Assembly (NCBI RefSeq): GCF_050717635.1
Contig: NZ_JBOITO010000029.1
Span: forward strand, 62,001-126,000
Length of the DNA: 64,000 nucleotides
Source: Clostridium_AD sp050717635
GTDB lineage: Bacteria > Bacillota > Clostridia > Clostridiales > Clostridiaceae
Reading direction: 5' to 3'
Shown: in pieces, positions 1 through 8,729 of the stretch
Layout of the letters: the number at the start of each line of letters is the position of its first letter
How positions within the stretch are numbered: position 1 is the first letter of the stretch
The notes under the pieces: generated by a model
The model's input: only the letters and a program-made list of their open reading frames with translations
Database searches by the model: none
Told to the model about the DNA's origin: nothing
Translations under genes and position numbers: made by a program

Positions 1-1320
1 ATCTGTCATTATTCCATAGTCTTGAAGGTCCTCTCTCATATATGGATCTCTGAATCTTCCTTTTTCCCATCCTTCCGTTACATATTTGGTAGTGTACATA
101 GCACCAAATTTCTTACATATCTTGTGAACATTTTTTTTAACAACTTTTGTAAATTCTTTTTCTCCATCTGTAAAGCCAAGGAACATACACTTTTCTCCAC
201 TTTTAAAGCCTTTCATTTCCATGATTTTTTCAATAGGAGTGCCTTCTATTCCATAAAGTTTCATAGCTATATCTGTTTCCTCTGGATCAGAAAGTCTAAA
301 CACAGAGGGAAAACCGAATTGACCCTGCATTATTTCTCTGGCAGCATCCATAGCGTTTTGCCAGTTTTTAAACATATATGAAAACTTTCTTTGATTTTCA
401 GGCATATATCTAAATATTTTAAGTGTTGCAGATACTAAAATTCCAAATGCTCCCTCACTGCCCATCATTATTTCATCGATGGATGGTCCTGTTGCATTTG
501 CTGGATATTCTTCAGTTTTAATTATTCCTGCTGGGGTAACATATTCTTGGCAAATAACCATATCTTCTATTTTCCCAAAGTATGTAGAATTTTGACCGGC
601 TCCCCTTGTAACTACCCATCCACCTACCACTGAGAATTCGAAAGATTGAGGAAAATGTCCACATGTATATGCTCTTTTTGCATTAAATAGCTGCTTTGCA
701 TTATTTAGTGTTTCTTCTAATTTAGGACCAGACATACCAGCTTCTACAGTTATGGTTTGATTTATTTCATTAAATTTTATTACTTTATTCATATGCACTC
801 TCATATCAAGAGTAATTCCAGACTTTGTGCACTCTACTCCTCTAGTTACTGAGGACCCACCACCATACACATACATATTTATCTTTTCATTATTACAATA
901 TTCCACTATTTTTTTTATATCTTCACTATCCCTTGGATGAAGAACTATGTCTGGCACATTTTCTGCAATTCCTTCTCTGAGTCTCATAAGGTCAAGCATT
1001 GTCTTTCCATATGCCACTTGAAGCCTTGAGTATTCATCTTCCAATACATTTTCTGCTCCTACCATTGCCTTAAATGAATCTATTTGTTCTTTTGTGAGTG
1101 CAATAGGCAAATTAAATGAAACTTCTTCTAGTCCCATTTTCTCCTTTTGTTTAAAATCTTCATCGGTCATATTAAAGGTGCTTTTCATAAGCTTGTAAAG
1201 TCTCCAGTTAGGATGTTTAAATTCTTTCGGATTCCCCCACCTTAAAATGGACCTGTATGATTTTTCAGGAGCCGTTTCTTCATACCAATCTGGTGTAAAG
1301 CCTTCGTATTTTTTGCTCAT
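1..1320 (-). CDS. FAD-binding oxidoreductase, AGPS-like (C-terminus outside window)
   Basis: The 440 visible codons start at ATG 1320 and run off the left edge, so the C-terminus is missing. The protein resembles the FAD_binding_4 (VAO/PCMH) flavoenzymes, the group holding alkyl-DHAP synthase and D-lactate/glycolate dehydrogenases. A pyrophosphate-binding loop is seen near residue 150 (VYGGGSSVTRG), with a second cofactor stretch near residue 230 (SVVGGWVVTRGAGQ). The gene is the last visible one of a minus-strand operon with an FGGY kinase and GlpA/GlpB-like dehydrogenase subunits. That context suggests oxidation of a hydroxy acid or a phosphorylated polyol product. Ether-lipid synthesis is the alternative, given the AGPS similarity. 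The substrate cannot be read from the sequence. Confidence 0.8.
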   Translation of the reverse strand, partial: MSKKYEGFTPDWYEETAPEKSYRSILRWGNPKEFKHPNWRLYKLMKSTFNMTDEDFKQKEKMGLEEVSFNLPIALTKEQIDSFKAMVGAENVLEDEYSRLQVAYGKTMLDLMRLREGIAENVPDIVLHPRDSEDIKKIVEYCNNEKINMYVYGGGSSVTRGVECTKSGITLDMRVHMNKVIKFNEINQTITVEAGMSGPKLEETLNNAKQLFNAKRAYTCGHFPQSFEFSVVGGWVVTRGAGQNSTYFGKIEDMVICQEYVTPAGIIKTEEYPANATGPSIDEIMMGSEGAFGILVSATLKIFRYMPENQRKFSYMFKNWQNAMDAAREIMQGQFGFPSVFRLSDPEETDIAMKLYGIEGTPIEKIMEMKGFKSGEKCMFLGFTDGEKEFTKVVKKNVHKICKKFGAMYTTKYVTEGWEKGRFRDPYMREDLQDYGIMTD

Positions 1321-1344
1321 AATTTATTCCCCCTCAAACTTGCT

Positions 1345-2907
1345 TTATATATTAGGATAGTTAGTGATTTTTTTAATTTCTTTAAACAAACTTTCTAACT
1401 TTGGATATATTTTGCAATATACTTTTGTATATAATTTCCCGTATATTTCTGTATTTTTACTATCTGGTTCAAAGGTACTCGTATAATGAACCATATTTTT
1501 TACTGCCTCTTCATAACTTTCGAATATTTTAAGCCCCACAAATCCATTTATTGCTGCGCCAAGACCAGAAGTTTCATAGGTTTGTCCTCTAAGTACAGTT
1601 CTATTGAACATATCAGCTGTTATTTGACATATAGCATCACTTTGAGAACCTCCACCAGAAACTATTACTGTTTTTATTTTTACTTTAGACTTTTTCTCTA
1701 TCTTTTCTAATCCTTCAATCAAAGCATAATTTATTCCTTCTATTATTGCCCTATAGATATGTGCTCTAGTATGAACGTCCCCAAAACCAATAAGTGAGCC
1801 TTTAGCCTCAAGCATCTTAAGCCCTGGTCCCCAGAAAGGTTGAAGTATAAGCCCTTGAGATCCTGGGGGTATATCGTTCAATTTTTCATTAAGTATACTC
1901 TCCGGGGATATTCCCCTTTCTTTTGCTTCTACCATTTCTCTTGAGCAAAACTCTTTTTTAAACCAACTTATCATCCAATAACCTCTAAATATTTCCACCT
2001 CAGGATTGTAATATCCTGGTATAGATGCAGGATAAGGCGGCATAAACTGAAGAGGTTCCAAATAAGATTTTGAAGTGATTTGTACTGTAGCCGTAGTTCC
2101 AAAACTCATGCTGGCAGTAGAAGGATCTAGGCATCCTACTCCTAGTGTTTCACAACCTTTATCTGAACCTGCTGCTATAACGGTTGTACCTTCTTTAATT
2201 CCAGTTTCCTCAGATGCACAAGCTGTAACATTCGAAATTATTTCTCCAGGCTGTACTAAATCATATAATTTTTCTCTTTCTATTCCGAACATTTTCCATC
2301 TGTAACTGTTCTTAGATTTTGACCAACATTGATTTTTATAATCAAAGGGTATATGACCAATCTGGCTAGCTACAGAATCTACAAATTTACCAGTTAGTTT
2401 AAAAATAAAATAGCCTGATAGTAGGAGATATTTATGTGTTCTTTCCCATATTTCGGGTTCGTTTTCTATTATCCAATTAGATTTAGCTTTTCTTCTTGTC
2501 ATTTCAATAGCTTTATCCATTCTAATGGCTTTAAAAAGTAGATTATCATAAAATGCTAGTGGCTCTTCACATTTTGCCATTCTTTGATCAAGCCATATTA
2601 TTGCTGGTCTTAGTGGTTTACCTTGTTTATCAACTATAACTCCAGTATCTCTTTGTGTTGTAACTGTAACTCCGATAATTTTTTTCCACTGCTCAGGTTG
2701 TTTGATTTTTAATGTTTTACAGGCAGTACAACAATTATTCCAAAAGACATCTGGATCTTGTTCTGCCCATCCTGGTACCTTAGAAAAATAGGGTTCAATT
2801 TCAATCTTTTCTTTCCCAATTATGCTTCCACTGTCATCAAATATTATTGCGCGCACACTTTGGGTTCCACAATCAAGGGTTAAAATATAGCCTCCATCTC
2901 TATTCAT
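1345..2907 (-). CDS. FGGY-family carbohydrate (polyol) kinase
   Basis: A 520-residue protein of the glycerol/xylulose kinase fold. The N-terminal phosphate loop reads DCGTQSVRAIIFD. The sugar-binding region has IIWLDQR near residue 105, and the C-terminal domain has the adenosine motif VIVSGGGSQSDA. An in-frame codon lies 14 codons upstream, but ATG 2907 is preceded by GGGGGAGGAGAAGA, so 2907 is taken as the start. It overlaps the end of the DUF1667 gene by 8 bases, which implies translational coupling. By family it phosphorylates a polyol or ketose with ATP in the cytoplasm. Next to GlpA-like subunits, glycerol or a related triose/tetritol is a reasonable but unproven substrate. Confidence 0.85.
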   Translation of the reverse strand: MNRDGGYILTLDCGTQSVRAIIFDDSGSIIGKEKIEIEPYFSKVPGWAEQDPDVFWNNCCTACKTLKIKQPEQWKKIIGVTVTTQRDTGVIVDKQGKPLRPAIIWLDQRMAKCEEPLAFYDNLLFKAIRMDKAIEMTRRKAKSNWIIENEPEIWERTHKYLLLSGYFIFKLTGKFVDSVASQIGHIPFDYKNQCWSKSKNSYRWKMFGIEREKLYDLVQPGEIISNVTACASEETGIKEGTTVIAAGSDKGCETLGVGCLDPSTASMSFGTTATVQITSKSYLEPLQFMPPYPASIPGYYNPEVEIFRGYWMISWFKKEFCSREMVEAKERGISPESILNEKLNDIPPGSQGLILQPFWGPGLKMLEAKGSLIGFGDVHTRAHIYRAIIEGINYALIEGLEKIEKKSKVKIKTVIVSGGGSQSDAICQITADMFNRTVLRGQTYETSGLGAAINGFVGLKIFESYEEAVKNMVHYTSTFEPDSKNTEIYGKLYTKVYCKIYPKLESLFKEIKKITNYPNI

Positions 2908-3277
2908 TCTTCTCCTCCCCCAGTAAATAGTATAAATCCGATGTAGCAATTACATTTACACCTGTATTACACACATTTTCTATTACCACTTCTCCAGTGT
3001 GTACTGGTTTATCAACATATTTTGAGTTTATATCAGCCATTACATTGAATATATCTTCTAATGGAACCTCTCCATTTGTTCTCACCGGTAATCTTGGGAC
3101 CTTTTCAAATGTAGTCTTTATTGTTGAGCATACACTTCTTCTTGGATCAGTTATTTCGTTTATTGCAAATTCCTTTCCCTTAGGGCATTTATTACCTTTT
3201 ATCTCCCACTCTTCCCCCACCTTGCATGCGGTCAGACTACAACCATTAGGACATAATATACATGTGAAGTTTTCCAT
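2900..3277 (-). CDS. DUF1667 cysteine-rich small subunit
   Basis: A 125-residue protein with an N-terminal CxxC (CILCPNGC) and two further Cys near residues 18 and 31 (ACKVG, NKCPKG), followed by KTTFEKVPRLPVRTNGEVP. This matches the DUF1667 family as I know it. Such proteins are encoded beside FAD-dependent glycerol-3-phosphate-type dehydrogenases and probably act as the iron-sulfur or structural subunit. The gene is 18 bases downstream of the FAD subunit gene and overlaps the kinase gene. An electron-transfer role is inferred from the Cys spacing and position. Confidence 0.85.
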   Translation of the reverse strand: MENFTCILCPNGCSLTACKVGEEWEIKGNKCPKGKEFAINEITDPRRSVCSTIKTTFEKVPRLPVRTNGEVPLEDIFNVMADINSKYVDKPVHTGEVVIENVCNTGVNVIATSDLYYLLGEEKNE

Positions 3278-3295
3278 CTAGTTACCCCTCCCCCT

Positions 3296-4552
3296 TTAGA
3301 ACTCTTCCATGAAAATTTCTACCTCGCCACTAGAAAAATCACCTTCTAACTTCAAGTGAACTCTTTCCATTTCTGGCGGTTTAAGTTTCATGTATTTTTT
3401 AGCAAATAATATATTTTGTTCTGATTTAATAGTAACCGTCATATTATCTCTAACATCCCTAGACCTAAAATACAACACTGCACTCTTATTTTCGGAGTTT
3501 ACATCAATTAATTGAGGCACTACATATAAAAAATCACTTCCTACCATTTTCACATCTATAAACTTTCTAAAAGGAGTTCCATTAACATATTCACCAGCAT
3601 TTTCTCCAGCAAGTTTACCACTTTCAGAAACATAATCTACTAAATCGTTTACATGCAATGCATTTCCACAGGAAAACACACCTTCCACTGTAGTCATGAA
3701 ATTTTGATCTACCACAGGACCCTTTGTTGCATTATCAAACTTAATTCCTAACATTTCTGCTATTTCATTTTCAGGTATTAAGCCCACTGAAAGTATCACT
3801 CCATCACATTTAATAATTTCCTCTGTACCTTTTATGGGTTGCATCTTCTCATCTACTTTCGCTACCTCTACTGCGTCCACCCTGTCATCTCCGAATATCC
3901 TAGTTATAGTAGTTGAAAGATGAAGAGGTATATTAAAATCATTTAAACATTGAGAAATATTTCTAGAAAGCCCTGATGGAGTACTTTTTGCTTCATAGAC
4001 TCCCAATACTTTTGCACCTTCCAGCGTTAGTCTTCTTGCCATAATAAGTCCAATGTCACCACTTCCTAAAATTACACAATTTTTGCAAGGAAGATAACCT
4101 CCAATATTTACAAAATATTGAGCAGTTCCTGCTGAAAATATCCCTGCAGGTCTTGTGCCAGTTATAAAAACCTGTTTGGATGTCCTTTCCCTACATCCAC
4201 TGGCTAGGATTAGTGATTTAGTCCATATTTTTTCAACACCATTTTTTGAATTTACCATAGTAATCATAAAACCAGCATCTATTTTTTTCACCTTAATTAC
4301 AAAGGTATTCAGGAGTGTTGGTATATTCATTTCCACAACTAATTGAATAAATCTTTCAGCATATTCTGGACCCGTTAATTTTTCTTTAAATGTAACTAAT
4401 CCAAAGCCATCGTGTATGCACTGTTTTAGTATTCCTCCTAGTCTTTTCTCTCTTTCAATTATTAGAGTATTCATACCCTTATCAAAGGATGCTATTGCAG
4501 CTGAAAGACCAGCCGGACCGCCACCCAAAACTATAACATCATATTTCTTCAT
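3296..4552 (-). CDS. NAD(P)/FAD-dependent oxidoreductase (GlpB/HcnB-like subunit)
   Basis: A 418-residue two-dinucleotide-domain flavoprotein. It has an N-terminal FAD motif GGGPAGLSAA, a second Rossmann motif at about residue 160 (VILGSGDIGLIMARR), and a late FAD motif VEGVFSCGNALHVNDL. It resembles the HcnB/sarcosine-oxidase-alpha type of subunit that pairs with a GlpA-like FAD subunit. Its start overlaps the upstream GlpA-like gene by 14 bases, so the two are probably made in equal amounts. It most likely passes electrons from the GlpA-like subunit to an acceptor. The physiological acceptor is unknown. Confidence 0.85.
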   Translation of the reverse strand: MKKYDVIVLGGGPAGLSAAIASFDKGMNTLIIEREKRLGGILKQCIHDGFGLVTFKEKLTGPEYAERFIQLVVEMNIPTLLNTFVIKVKKIDAGFMITMVNSKNGVEKIWTKSLILASGCRERTSKQVFITGTRPAGIFSAGTAQYFVNIGGYLPCKNCVILGSGDIGLIMARRLTLEGAKVLGVYEAKSTPSGLSRNISQCLNDFNIPLHLSTTITRIFGDDRVDAVEVAKVDEKMQPIKGTEEIIKCDGVILSVGLIPENEIAEMLGIKFDNATKGPVVDQNFMTTVEGVFSCGNALHVNDLVDYVSESGKLAGENAGEYVNGTPFRKFIDVKMVGSDFLYVVPQLIDVNSENKSAVLYFRSRDVRDNMTVTIKSEQNILFAKKYMKLKPPEMERVHLKLEGDFSSGEVEIFMEEF

Positions 4553-6281
4553 TTTTGTTCACCTCATATACAACACTGTTTTTTGTTTCTTCTACTAATA
4601 TATTTGAGTTATTCCCTTTCTTTGTTATAGCAGTCATAGGTAAGCCTGTCTCATTGCACAATATATTCAAAACAGTTGGAAGACAGAATCCACCTTGACA
4701 CCTTCCCATACCTGCTCTTACTCTTCTCTTAATTCCATCTACTGTATACACTGGTACTGGCGAATTAATTGCATCAATTATTTCACCCTTACTTGTCCCC
4801 TCACATCTACAAACAATTTCACCATATGAAGGATTTGCTTTGATTATTTTGCTTCTAGTTTCATAATCCATATTACATAGATCAGAAATGCCTTTTCTCC
4901 TAGGGTTCCATTTTTCTTTTGCCTTAACGTCCATTACCTCTGACAAAACACTGCAAGTTATCTTTTCAATTTCCATAGCTATGGCGGGCGCCGACGCAAA
5001 CCCTGGAGATTGAATACCTGCTGCATAAATTAGATTTTTTATATATTCAGATCTTTCAATAACAAAATCTTCTTCATAAGTAGCAGCTCTTATCCCGGCA
5101 CAATAGGTAATAACATCAGACGGGCTAAAACCTTTTATTAATTTAAAATGTTTTTTCATTAGTGCATTTATATTATCCATGTTGGTGGTAAAATCCTCAG
5201 TAAATGGTTGTTCATAAGCGTCCGGCCCAATCAGCACATTCCCATCTACTGTTTTTACTATTCCTCCACCCTTAGTATTTCCCGAAGGCATGGCTAGACT
5301 TGGCTTTGCTATAACTCCGTTAATAAGTTTGCCCTTTTTTTTATCGAGAAAAATTATTTCTCCCTTTCTGGGATGAATAGAAAAAAATTGATCATTTACC
5401 ATATCAGCAATTTTATCTGCAAACACGCCAGCAGCATTAATAACTACTTTAGGATATACAGTTCCCCTATTTGTTAGTACACTCGAAATCTTTTCATTGT
5501 TCTTTTCTATTGAAAGAACCGCGGTATTAAGAGAAATTTCAGCACCATTGTCTACTGCATTTTCAGCATATGCAACTGTCATCTTGTAGGGCGAGGTTAC
5601 TCCAGTAGTATCAAAATGTATAGCTCCAACTATTGGTACTGCAATATTTGGTTCTCTTCTAAGCACTTCATCCCTTGACATGAAGGTGGCTCCTTTAACT
5701 CCCATTTTTTTAGCTCGTATATTCAGCACAGGCTTAACCATATTTATCCATTTGCTATTATAAAGAACACTAGAACCGCATCTGATAATTTTTACATTCA
5801 ATTCCTCAGAAATTTTAGTATACATCTCATTTCCTTTAACATTAAATATAGCTCTTTTAGACCCTATCTTACTCTCAATACCTGGGTGTATCATACCATC
5901 ATTTCTAGAAGAAGCATGCATCGCCACATCTTCTTCCTTGTCCACAAGTAATATTGTAAGCTTCCATTTAGAAAGTTCTCTTGCTATGGCACACCCTGTA
6001 ATTCCCCCACCTATTATAAGTACATCATAATTTTTATCTTGGAGAAATTCATCTGAAAGCTTAGGTTTTCTCATTTCTGGCATTTCTAAATTGTTAACCA
6101 TAAGCCTGTTTACTACACCTTTGTAACCTCGGTTAGTACACATTTTCCCTGCTGTAAATAATCCATTCCAAGTTGAAACCGTACCTTCTAGCACAATAGA
6201 AGAATGCCATTCCCTAAGATGTACATCTACAGATACTTTTTTTCTTATCTCATTTTCAAGCCGATGTAAACTATTACTCAA
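4539..6281 (-). CDS. GlpA-like FAD dehydrogenase with N-terminal BON domain and C-terminal [2Fe-2S] domain
   Basis: Three parts can be read. Residues 1-65 resemble a BON domain (VLEGTVSTWNGLFTAGK then GVVNRLMV). A DAO-type FAD domain follows, with DVLIIGGGITGCAIAREL near residue 85. The C-terminus has a BFD-like [2Fe-2S] domain with CRCE and CQGGFC motifs. The last two parts match anaerobic glycerol-3-phosphate dehydrogenase GlpA; the BON part is not in classic GlpA. The open frame begins at GTG 6290, but AAGGAG lies only about 8 bases before TTG 6281, so TTG is preferred (580 residues). It is the first gene of the operon. The predicted role is oxidation of G3P or a similar polyol phosphate. 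Confidence 0.85.
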   Translation of the reverse strand: MSNSLHRLENEIRKKVSVDVHLREWHSSIVLEGTVSTWNGLFTAGKMCTNRGYKGVVNRLMVNNLEMPEMRKPKLSDEFLQDKNYDVLIIGGGITGCAIARELSKWKLTILLVDKEEDVAMHASSRNDGMIHPGIESKIGSKRAIFNVKGNEMYTKISEELNVKIIRCGSSVLYNSKWINMVKPVLNIRAKKMGVKGATFMSRDEVLRREPNIAVPIVGAIHFDTTGVTSPYKMTVAYAENAVDNGAEISLNTAVLSIEKNNEKISSVLTNRGTVYPKVVINAAGVFADKIADMVNDQFFSIHPRKGEIIFLDKKKGKLINGVIAKPSLAMPSGNTKGGGIVKTVDGNVLIGPDAYEQPFTEDFTTNMDNINALMKKHFKLIKGFSPSDVITYCAGIRAATYEEDFVIERSEYIKNLIYAAGIQSPGFASAPAIAMEIEKITCSVLSEVMDVKAKEKWNPRRKGISDLCNMDYETRSKIIKANPSYGEIVCRCEGTSKGEIIDAINSPVPVYTVDGIKRRVRAGMGRCQGGFCLPTVLNILCNETGLPMTAITKKGNNSNILVEETKNSVVYEVNKNEEI

Positions 6282-6331
6282 AATAACCACTCCTTAACAT
6301 TAGGACGTCCGAACCTCTCGCTCTAATAATA

Positions 6332-6360
6332 AGTATATGGATGTTTCGTAGATTTTGCAA
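6332..6360 (-). promoter_or_regulatory. Sigma-A-type promoter of the dehydrogenase/kinase operon
   Basis: On the minus strand TTGCAA (6355-6360) is followed by a 17-base spacer and TATACT (6332-6337), a near-consensus vegetative promoter. It sits between the GntR regulator gene and the GlpA-like gene. An 8-base palindrome, GGACGTCC (6303-6310), lies just downstream and could be an operator. Confidence 0.7.
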
Positions 6361-6375
6361 CATATTTCTGTGAAT

Positions 6376-7089
6376 TTATATAGGAAAAGAACAAATATTT
6401 TCTGGAACAATAAAATTCAAATAGAAAAACGGCTCATCCAAACCATCAATATAAATCCATCTTTGCATATTTAGAAGTTTTATATTCTTTTCTAGTTTAA
6501 GTTCTTCAGCTTCTAGTTTTGTTGGTGCTTTAAGTTCAATAATTTGATTTACCTTTACAATATTAAGTTTTAAATCTTCAATTATGATTTTTGCCACAGA
6601 TCCACTAAGATCATATTTATTAAGTGCCTCTTTGTATTCATCTTGAAAGTAAGAATGCTCTACAGCAATAGGGATACCTTCCGCATACCTTATCCGCTTC
6701 ATATAATAGCAAGCTTTCATTTCCTTCCATTTCATGATACTCAAAAGTTTTTTATCTGGCATAATGGTTGTATTATTCACAATAATGTTTTTCTGATTTA
6801 TACCTCGAGCTTTTAATGAAAATGATAAACTTATTAGAGGCTCAAATCCCAGCGATGGCTGAACTCTACCTACAAAAGTCCCTATACCCTGTTTTTTATA
6901 TAAATACCCTTGATTTTCAAGTAGTGATACAGCCTGCCTCACGGTAGCTCTACCAACCTTGTAATCATCCATAAGTTTTATTTCAGTAGGTATTTGAGAG
7001 TCTATCTCCCATGTGCCTTCTTTAATCTTATTGGTTAATTCTTCCTTGAGCTGTATGTATAATGGAACATGCATTTCTCTATCTAACAT
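6376..7089 (-). CDS. GntR-family (HutC/UTRA) transcriptional regulator
   Basis: The N-terminal winged helix has the GntR signature VGRATVRQAVSLLENQGYLY followed by QGIGTFVG. The C-terminal 150 residues form a UTRA effector-binding domain (AVEHSYF, LKLEKNIKLLNMQRW). A GTG at 7098 is in frame, but AGGAAGTG fits ATG 7089, giving 237 residues. The gene lies directly upstream of the kinase/dehydrogenase operon on the same strand. It probably represses that operon in the absence of a phosphorylated sugar or polyol, a role inferred from position. Confidence 0.9.
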   Translation of the reverse strand: MLDREMHVPLYIQLKEELTNKIKEGTWEIDSQIPTEIKLMDDYKVGRATVRQAVSLLENQGYLYKKQGIGTFVGRVQPSLGFEPLISLSFSLKARGINQKNIIVNNTTIMPDKKLLSIMKWKEMKACYYMKRIRYAEGIPIAVEHSYFQDEYKEALNKYDLSGSVAKIIIEDLKLNIVKVNQIIELKAPTKLEAEELKLEKNIKLLNMQRWIYIDGLDEPFFYLNFIVPENICSFPI

Positions 7090-7109
7090 TATATTCACTT
7101 CCTATATGG

Positions 7110-7132
7110 TGCCACCCACGTGGCAAGTGGCA
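7110..7132 (-). promoter_or_regulatory. Candidate GntR autoregulatory operator
   Basis: TGCCAC (7110-7115) and GTGGCA (7120-7125) form an inverted repeat around CCAC, and GTGGCA recurs at 7127-7132. The site lies in the 5' leader of the gntR gene, downstream of an extended -10 (TGCTATAAT on the minus strand, about 7156-7164). It could be an operator or an RNA hairpin near the ribosome site. No second copy was seen at the operon promoter. Confidence 0.4.
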
Positions 7133-7183
7133 TCTTGTTTGATTTCATTGTCACTGTATAATTATAGCACACATTATGGACGT

Positions 7184-7209
7184 AAAAAAAGTCACTATAT
7201 TTAGTGACT
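7184..7209 (-). terminator. Rho-independent terminator of the hydroxy-acid oxidase gene
   Basis: Perfect 8-bp stem AGTCACTA/TAGTGACT with a TATT loop, followed on the minus strand by seven T. It lies 10 bases past the stop of the gene at 7219-8232. Confidence 0.85.
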
Positions 7210-7218
7210 TTAAGTTAT

Positions 7219-8232
7219 CTAATATAAAATTCTACTATTCACATTTTCAATTGATTTACACCCTGTAAGTACCATAGCTGATTTTAAATCGCCCTTTATT
7301 GTATCAATATAAGATTTAACTCCCTCTGCTTTACCTCCAAAGGATGCAGTTACAAATGGTCTGCCAATAAGTACAGCATCTGCACCTAGCGCCAACATTT
7401 TAAGTATATCTACGCCGCTTCTAACTCCACCATCGGCTAAAATAATTACTTTTCCCTTAACTTCCTCTGCAATTTCACCTAGTACATGTGCAACGCCAGG
7501 AGTTTGGTCGAGTACTCTTCCTCCATGATTTGATACTACAATTGCAGCTACCCCTGCCTCTACAGCAAGTTTTGCATCATCTGCAGTCATTATCCCCTTA
7601 AGAATAAATGGAAGCTTAGTTGAACAAACAATTTCTTTGATTTCTTCTACAGTTTTAGGCATAACTGGCTTACCAGCAAGTGCTAGAGTAATAAGACCAC
7701 AAGCATCTATGTCCATACCTATAGCAAACGCACCAGCCTTTTCTGCTAATTTAATTTTTTCTATAACATTGGCATTTTCCCAAGGCTTTATTATTGCAAT
7801 TCCATTTCCACCCTGTTTTTCTAATTCAGAAAGATTTGTTGTTAGAAATGAATCTACAGCGGTATCTCCTACCATAGGAAAAATTCCTCCAGAGAGGCAT
7901 CCACTAATAACCCAAGATATGTACTCCTCTTCACTAAATTTACCACCCATATTTAAGGTAGTGCCGGATATGGGTGCTGCAAATACAGGCATATCCATTT
8001 TTCGGCCAAATAATTCTACAGATGTATCAGGATCTTTTGCATCATGTATAGTTCTCATATTAAGTTTATACTCCGCTAGCGCCTCTATATTGATTTTAAA
8101 GGCATCTCCAGTTCCTTTGCCACCCATTCCAGGTACCTCTCCAGCACAAGCCACACCATTACATACAGGACATACTCTACAACTTTTATTTAAATTACCT
8201 TTAGCTTCTTTTAAAACTTCTTTATAACTCAT
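7219..8232 (-). CDS. FMN-dependent alpha-hydroxy-acid oxidizing protein (lactate/glycolate oxidase-like)
   Basis: A 337-residue TIM-barrel flavoprotein. The FMN/substrate signature VSNHGGRVLDQTPGV (residues about 230-245) holds the catalytic His and Arg of the family, and the phosphate site ADGGVRSGVDILKMLALGADAVLIGRPF follows in two parts. The N-terminus has a Cys-rich stretch, CRVCPVCNGVACAGE, seen in clostridial members and absent from classical lactate oxidase. This suggests a dehydrogenase using an internal acceptor rather than O2 (inference). It has its own ribosome site (AGGAGG) and terminator, so it is at least partly independent of the gntR operon downstream. Confidence 0.88.
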   Translation of the reverse strand: MSYKEVLKEAKGNLNKSCRVCPVCNGVACAGEVPGMGGKGTGDAFKINIEALAEYKLNMRTIHDAKDPDTSVELFGRKMDMPVFAAPISGTTLNMGGKFSEEEYISWVISGCLSGGIFPMVGDTAVDSFLTTNLSELEKQGGNGIAIIKPWENANVIEKIKLAEKAGAFAIGMDIDACGLITLALAGKPVMPKTVEEIKEIVCSTKLPFILKGIMTADDAKLAVEAGVAAIVVSNHGGRVLDQTPGVAHVLGEIAEEVKGKVIILADGGVRSGVDILKMLALGADAVLIGRPFVTASFGGKAEGVKSYIDTIKGDLKSAMVLTGCKSIENVNSRILY

Positions 8233-8254
8233 TTTAATTCCTCCTAATTTATAA

Positions 8255-8716
8255 TTATAAATCTTTAAGATTATCTAGATTTTCCTCTGTGAAAACTTTT
8301 ATACCTCGCTCTAATAATAACTCCGCAGTAACTCCATTACCAGGCCTTTTAGCTCCACTAAAAGTTCCGTCGTATATTTGCTCTGTTCCGCAAGAAGGAC
8401 TTCTTGCCTTTAATATAGCAATATCCGCGGAAACTGCTTCTGCAATTCTAAGAGTTTCATAAGCTCCTTTTAAAAACTCAGAGGTTACATCATCACCGTA
8501 AGGTCCAAGAATTTTAGCTTTACCATCTAGAACATTCCTACCGTTTCCATTAACAATTTCATGTGGAGCCCTAGGAGTTTCTTGTCCACCTAGTTGTTCT
8601 GGACAAACGGGAATTGCTTTTCCTTCTTTTAAGAGTTTAAGCACCCTTTCATCTAGATTATTTCCACCATCATATTTACAATTAATGCCGCATAAACAAG
8701 CACTCACAATATACAT
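8255..8716 (-). CDS. DUF523 family protein
   Basis: A 153-residue protein with the family hallmarks: N-terminal SACLCGINCKYDG, then PVCPEQLGGQETPR, and LKARSPSCG near the C-terminus. The conserved Cys residues could bind a metal or cluster. The molecular function of DUF523 is not established. It lies 13 bases downstream of mutS2 and 22 bases upstream of the hydroxy-acid oxidase on the same strand, so the three may be cotranscribed. Confidence 0.9.
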   Translation of the reverse strand: MYIVSACLCGINCKYDGGNNLDERVLKLLKEGKAIPVCPEQLGGQETPRAPHEIVNGNGRNVLDGKAKILGPYGDDVTSEFLKGAYETLRIAEAVSADIAILKARSPSCGTEQIYDGTFSGAKRPGNGVTAELLLERGIKVFTEENLDNLKDL

Positions 8717-8729
8717 AACCTCACCGTCC

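Noticed and set aside
22..381. Plus-strand 119-codon open frame
   Set aside because: It is antisense to the clear FAD oxidoreductase reading frame, has no ribosome site and low-complexity Phe/Ser content. A shadow frame.
7637..8227. Plus-strand 196-codon open frame
   Set aside because: It lies wholly inside the FMN hydroxy-acid oxidase gene on the opposite strand, without a ribosome site or family resemblance.
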